DNA of 64,000 nt from Thuidium tamariscinum (lineage: Eukaryota; Streptophyta; Bryopsida; Hypnales; Thuidiaceae). The translations under genes and the position numbers were made by a program. Below the pieces are notes generated by a model. The model searched no databases. It was not told where the DNA came from and was given only the letters and a program-made list of their open reading frames with translations. Of the stretch, positions 59,160 through 64,000 are shown piece after piece (within the stretch, counting starts at the first letter, position 1; the number at the start of each line of letters is the position of its first letter). The stretch is from positions 2,728,001-2,792,000 of the forward strand of contig OX344752.2 in NCBI GenBank assembly GCA_947034885.2, read 5' to 3'.

Positions 59160-62100
59160 ATGGACATCTCCCCCGCCAAAACCACAGAAGCAAAAACAAT
59201 ATTTGAAACGCCATCCTCTCAAAACCAGAGACAACCAGAGATCGAACAAGGAGAAGGAGATGGAGATGAAGGAGAGGAGGACATAGAGATTGTCATTCAA
59301 GACCGTGAGGAGGAGAAGGTGATGTCAGAGGAAGAACTCCGGCACATTCAAAAAGGTGATGTTGTGAAGCTCTTGGCACAACTTCGGATGAAGCCCGAGG
59401 AGGTATTTCGAATGCACATACCATTGTGCAGGCTTGTGGCAATGCCAATGGTCAGACCCGCATTGGCATCTGATATCCTGCAGCTAGAGCAAGAGTTTGC
59501 AGGTGGAGGGTACCGAGATGGTGCTGCAGTATTCTATGTGTCAGCTACAAACGAAGATGGGAACACTGAAGAGTTCACCCAACAGGAGATGGATAGTTGG
59601 GACCCCATTTGGAAGGAGAAGAATGAAGTCTTCAAACAAAAGTTTGAGTCCAAGCCAGAGCTTCAGTTCTTGAAGAACTTGAAGATCTTCATTTGCGATG
59701 GGAACCACAGACGAATTGCGTGGATGAACTACATCTCTAAGCACTCGAAGGAGCACTGCAGTGTCGATTCTATCATGTTAGACACGAAAGGTCGGAATGA
59801 ACTTGTCATGCAAGTCATGCATGACGTAAACAAGTAAGTTCCTTCTTTCTTATTGTTTTTATTTTTCAAAAAAATATTCAATTTGAATAATGTACTTTCT
59901 TGGAGGTAGTTCAGATCTTCGGCTTATGTTGCATTGAATGGTTCTCAGGTTTGTAGAAGACTCCCACGTGAAGACGAATTTGGTACACACCTTGTACCAA
60001 ATTCAGAAGTACGGAATGCTACCCATAGCAAAGTTTGCAGCTCTACTTAGGCCTGTAGAGAGGAAGAGGTGCCTTGAGCACAAGGTCACTAAGAAATGGT
60101 ATTCAATTCAACCCGAGGTCTTCACATCTTTCATCTTCCGGGTAAGCTCCTTCAACTTGTTTTTGATCAAAATATTTTTATTTTAAAAAATCATCATTGT
60201 CCATATTGACTTCACATCTATTTGGGTTTCTTGTGCAGCAAGAAATTTCACAAGCTGCAGATGCAACAGTAAGAAGGTACATGGAGGCCACACAAGAGAC
60301 TGGAAGTGTACCACTACAGGCAGCCGAGGCAATGAGGTTGGGAGCAAGGGAACGAACAAAGGCAGCTATGGTGAAGATGTTCAAATTGCTGGCGGTGGCC
60401 AACCCAGCGAACGGAGTGGACTTCCTTAAAGAGGTACAATTCAGTAATTAGCCTCCAACTTCACTTTATTTGTTTAAAAAAAAGTTCAAATCCATATTGA
60501 AAAACTAACTATTGTCTTCTTGTAGGTGGAAAAGCATTGGGACAATTACGAGGTGCCTGAAATGACTTTGGAGAAGCTCTAGCTGGTCGCCACCTGCAAG
60601 ATGACTGCAAAGCACAAGACAAAGATACTTCAATGGTGGAACTCTTCTACTCTTTCACGCGAATCAAGGAAGTTGCCACCAAAACCTGTCTCCGAACTCT
60701 TACTTCCTCAATTTTTGGTGAAGTGCACTTGGTACACTGGGGTAAGTGTTCAATATCTTTTCAAGAGTGCTTTGATATTAGGGGAATTCCAGATCCCCTC
60801 TGATGCCTTTAAAATGGCATCAGTTGGGGTCCTTCATTGAATTTGAAGGTGTACTTAGCAAAGATTCACTCTATTTTTTCCGGTAATTTTCATGTATTTT
60901 GACACTGTAATTTTTGTGAAGGTACAATTTTTTGTGAAGGTACATGAATTATAGTACCATAATCGGTTTTGTTTGCTAACGTCAAACAATAAACAATTAA
61001 GTAGTAATGGTTTATGAGTTTCTCAACTTATTAGTGAGAATGTATTTTCTTTAATATTGTAGGTACTTTTTATTCTAGATGTTTGCACAATCTAATTTTT
61101 TTATTGAATAATAAGTTATTTTCATTAAAATATTTGGTAATACAATTGAACTTTTTGACTATATCCCATTTTTCAGATAGAAGATGCTGCAGTGGAGTTC
61201 TTCGACAAAATTGTAAAGGAAGACAACTTTTCCATCGACTACAACGTAAAACCAGAACCAGAGCGGCTACCAGAGTACATTGAAGGATGGAGGCATAAGA
61301 TTTGGGAACATGGCTTCATGAATTACTTCAAGGGCTCGAAGTACTTCAAGAGGGGCCAAACTTTTTCATCTCACAAAGGCTCTAACGTTGTGGTGCGCAG
61401 AGTCCTTTATCGGTATGTCATTTTCTTTACTACTTGGAATTTTTCACCCTTGAAAGGATTGTAATCTACAACTTCTATGATATATTTTGCTCTTATTCTT
61501 TCATTTTTAAGTTGAACAATGCTCCATATAACTCATTATGATTGAATTACAGGTACTTCAAGTTAGAGCTTGAAGCGAAGGGGGCCATTGCAAAACTGGA
61601 CCTCCCTCAATTCCTTCCATGCTTCCCCGACCGCAACTCAAGTTCATGCATGTTCAGCCCACATCAATTGCGCACCTACACTACTGCTCATCTCTCTGGC
61701 ACGGGTTGGTACTTGGACTGCACACTGGAGTTCACCCATAATTCGGAGGTTCAGCTCAGGGCATCATTGGAGGGCAAGGGGGTGATAGATTTGGAGGATG
61801 TTGACGAGTTCATTGGCATGGATGATGATGCCAGGAAGAAGGCCATCGACAAGAGGGATGCACTGGACCGAAAGAAAGAAGTGAAGAATCAACTCGTCGT
61901 GGAGGCCAAGGAGAAAAAGCAGGCAGAGAAATCAGCAAAGAAGGCAGAGAAAGAAGCCGAGAAGGAGAAGGAAGAGAAGACTAAGGCCAAGGGAAAGAAG
62001 AAAGTGGAAGAGAAAGGGCAAGTCTTAGCTTCCTCCACTGTGGATCAAATACAAGGCGGAGTACCAAGGACAGTCACCATCTCACAGCTCACTGAAGATG

Positions 62101-64000
62101 TCATTTCACGTGTGACACAAGCCATGGTCCTCTCCGACGATGATGTGCCACAGACTGAGGATTTAATCCTTAATATTTGCATTGAGGACATCGCCATGGA
62201 TATGGTGGACAAAAGACAGGGTGCGTACGATGAGGTCTTGAAGTACTTGGTTCAGGTGATCTCTTCACACATCTTTGCTCAAATTTATTTTACTTATTGT
62301 CAATGATATGAATGCTAAGCACCAAAGTTGCTATAATGAAACATTGAAGAAAAATTTCTCTCTCCTCCACAATTATATTTTGTATTGAAGAATTTCTGAA
62401 TTTGAAAAAATTAGTATGACAACAAGGCAGAATTTACAATTCCGTCGGATCCGACGGAATCACCTAAACCGATATTTTGTCCTGTATTTCCCTACTTAAC
62501 ATTACCTACTTTCATATGGTTTTGTTTTCTTTAGAAATAGTTGAACATATTGACAAATGTAATTTCTTTTTTAGCTCAGACTTTTATTGAAGTGACCCTA
62601 AAATTCCTAATGTTGTACTAAATATTATGAATCTACTTTGAAAGGTAGAAAAGTATGCAATACTAATATATTGAAATTGTATTGAAATATGCTTTTGCAG
62701 ATGGCAGTGGGCAAAACTCGCATGTTTGAAGGTGTCGCAAATGCAAGGGCTGGTGTTGATGTCATCTTCATTGACTATCCAGAGAACTTGCCTGTGCCAG
62801 GCATTTCTCTTACGTCGAAGGAGGTGCCAAATTGGAATGCAGATTTAGAAGCTAATGCTTTGCAATCCGCATGCACCTTTGCAGTAGAGCATCTGCACGA
62901 TGATGGATGCATCATTGTGTTTCACTCCTTCAGCATTGCATCCAGGGAAGATCTAGCAGGAGTTTGCGAAGCATTTGACTTTAAGAAGAAGAAAGATTGG
63001 CTAGGCATGAACCGCATGCATCTCACCTCGCCAATGGACACCACAAAGACGGTAATTTCAGTACAGATGCTTCAGTTTTTGTCACCTATTTTTTTTTAAA
63101 TTCTATTTATTGATCTCTAATGTTCTTGTGTCATATATGTTGCAAACTCAGAAGTTTGGAGTCACTCTCCTTGTCAAGGACCTCAAAGCAAAAGGCGAAT
63201 CCAAATTTGCTTTCAAGTGTACTGAGATGATGAAGAAGGCTAGGGTGGATGTCGAGAATGATGACATGCTGATGAATTACATGCATGCAGATGACATCTC
63301 CATGAATGGGAAGAAGCCATGGAGAGGCCCACGTGAAAAAGATCCAAGGTTCTTCACCCTCCTCCTTGAAGCCACAAGCAATGAAGGCGATGTCATTGTG
63401 GACTGCACGGCATCCACAGGTTTGTCTTCAGTTTGAATATTTCACACTTCTATGTCATTGTAACAATTTTGTCACCTCTCTAACACATTTTTTTTACATG
63501 AATGCCCTAGGTGCTTGCATTTTGGCTTGTAGAGGAACTGGCCACAACATTCTAGCTTTTGAGGGGGACAAAGATGTTTTCAATGCCATTTTGAAGCCCA
63601 TGAAGAAGTCATCACCCTTAATGCCAGTGGCTCCAACCCCCGAGACAACAGTGAACTTGACAATGGATGTGCAAGATGCGCCTATTGTGCCTCGCAAGTT
63701 TGTTCGCAAGGAAAAATCCAGTAAGTAAGTGGAAACTTCTTTCATTCTTTATTATTTTTCTTCATATCACATTTGCAAAGACTAATATAATGTCTTCAAT
63801 TTTTGCAGAGGTTGTGGATTGATCTTGAGAGAGGTCATGGACCAAAATCAAAGGCTTGTCGTTAGTCCAGAGAAGCCTTTCGAGCTACCACCCTATGCTG
63901 AGCAGATGGCAAGTGCCTTTGCAAATTTTGGTTGTTCCAAATCAAAGCGACGCAAAGACATTTACGCCCTCAATGTCTTACAGTTTATAGATGCTTCTGC
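59160..64000 (+). pseudogene. Gene C: ParB/sulfiredoxin-like domain plus permuted DNA-methyltransferase-like domain
   Basis: Ten exons with consistent phases: 59160-59833, 59949-60141, 60239-60433, 60526-60741, 61177-61412, 61553-62255, 62701-63051, 63152-63419, 63511-63724, and 63809 past the window end; over 1080 codons. Residues about 85-230 look like a ParB/Srx-type domain, with IFICDGNHRRIAWMNYI as the DGxHR signature at 178-194. A Lys/Glu-rich coiled stretch spans about 610-660. Residues about 740-980 resemble a beta-class (permuted) amino-methyltransferase: VDVIFIDYPENLP at the place of the DPPY motif comes before HLHDDGCIIVFHS and, later, GDVIVDCTASTGACILACRG then NILAFEGD at the SAM-binding motif. 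DPPY is replaced by DYPE, so activity is doubtful. An in-frame TAG at 60580-60582 (TLEKL, stop, LVATCKM) would end translation at residue 372. It follows gene B and lies 5.4 kb from the divergent transposase. Domain calls are by eye. Confidence 0.7.
62439..62460. repeat. 22-bp perfect palindrome, CCGTCGGATCCGACGG core (P2)
   Basis: Lies in the intron between exons 6 and 7 of gene C. ATTCCGTCGGA joined to its exact inverse. Same core as P1 in the transposase intron. Confidence 0.9.

Noticed and set aside
1163..60582. Reassigned genetic code with TAG/TAA as glutamine, as in some ulvophyte algae
   Set aside because: The LC8 gene ends with TAG at the family's normal C-terminus, Nepro uses only CAA/CAG for its roughly 20 Gln codons, and the transposon genes still use CAG freely. 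Frameshifts in the same genes also point to decay.
63809..63823. Gene C ending at TGA 63821-63823
   Set aside because: That needs the donor four bases earlier; using the GTAAGT at 63725 restores a frame that continues coding-like to the window edge (GCGLILREVMDQNQ).
1..64000. LTR retrotransposons, LINEs, tRNA or rRNA genes, CRISPR arrays
   Set aside because: None seen: no reverse transcriptase, gag or integrase motifs, no long direct terminal repeats, no cloverleaf or rRNA-like sequence.

Overview
The window looks like nuclear DNA from a streptophyte, probably a land plant with a large, repeat-rich, AT-rich genome. Reasons: GT-AG spliced genes, En/Spm-type (CACTA) and MULE-type transposons, plant-style MITEs, and two plant-like cellular genes. 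I cannot name the species. A non-seed plant is possible, but that is only an impression. Only two clear host genes are visible: a Nepro/DUF4477-type nucleolar protein (16958-18241, minus) and an LC8-type dynein light chain (34918-35553, minus). Everything else that codes appears to belong to transposons.

Layout. 1-14455: most of a CACTA element whose right end (CACTACAAG terminus) is at 14455 and whose left end lies before the window. It carries a tnp2 transposase gene on the minus strand and a TNPA-like gene on the plus strand, divergently arranged and both broken. 14.6-34 kb: Nepro, then AT-rich sequence filled with short non-autonomous elements: mariner-like and CACTA-type MITEs, TTAA-flanked piggyBac-like elements including a 741-bp near-palindrome, and several tandem repeats. 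34.9-35.6 kb: dynein light chain. 35.6-49.5 kb: mostly empty AT-rich sequence with a hairpin, one MITE, decayed repeats and an unassigned GC-richer block at 43.1-44.7 kb.

49.5-64 kb: the most interesting part. A minus-strand MULE-like transposase (zinc-finger N-terminus of WRKY/GCM1 type, DDE core, SWIM finger) faces, across a promoter region with 55-bp tandem repeats, a plus-strand set of genes: a small acidic protein, a protein ending in a textbook SUMO-interaction motif, and a ten-exon gene encoding a ParB/sulfiredoxin-like domain joined to a circularly permuted DNA-methyltransferase-like domain. That gene runs off the right edge. Five palindromes centred on TCGGATCC are scattered through the introns of this block and I saw none elsewhere. 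My inference is a large DNA transposon that carries its own putative chromatin or DNA-modification module.

Nine in-frame stops interrupt or prematurely end the transposon genes. Seven are TAG and two are TAA, mostly where glutamine would fit, and none is TGA. Together with two single-base frameshifts this fits decay of methylated transposons (CAG to TAG at CHG sites). A changed genetic code was considered and judged unlikely.
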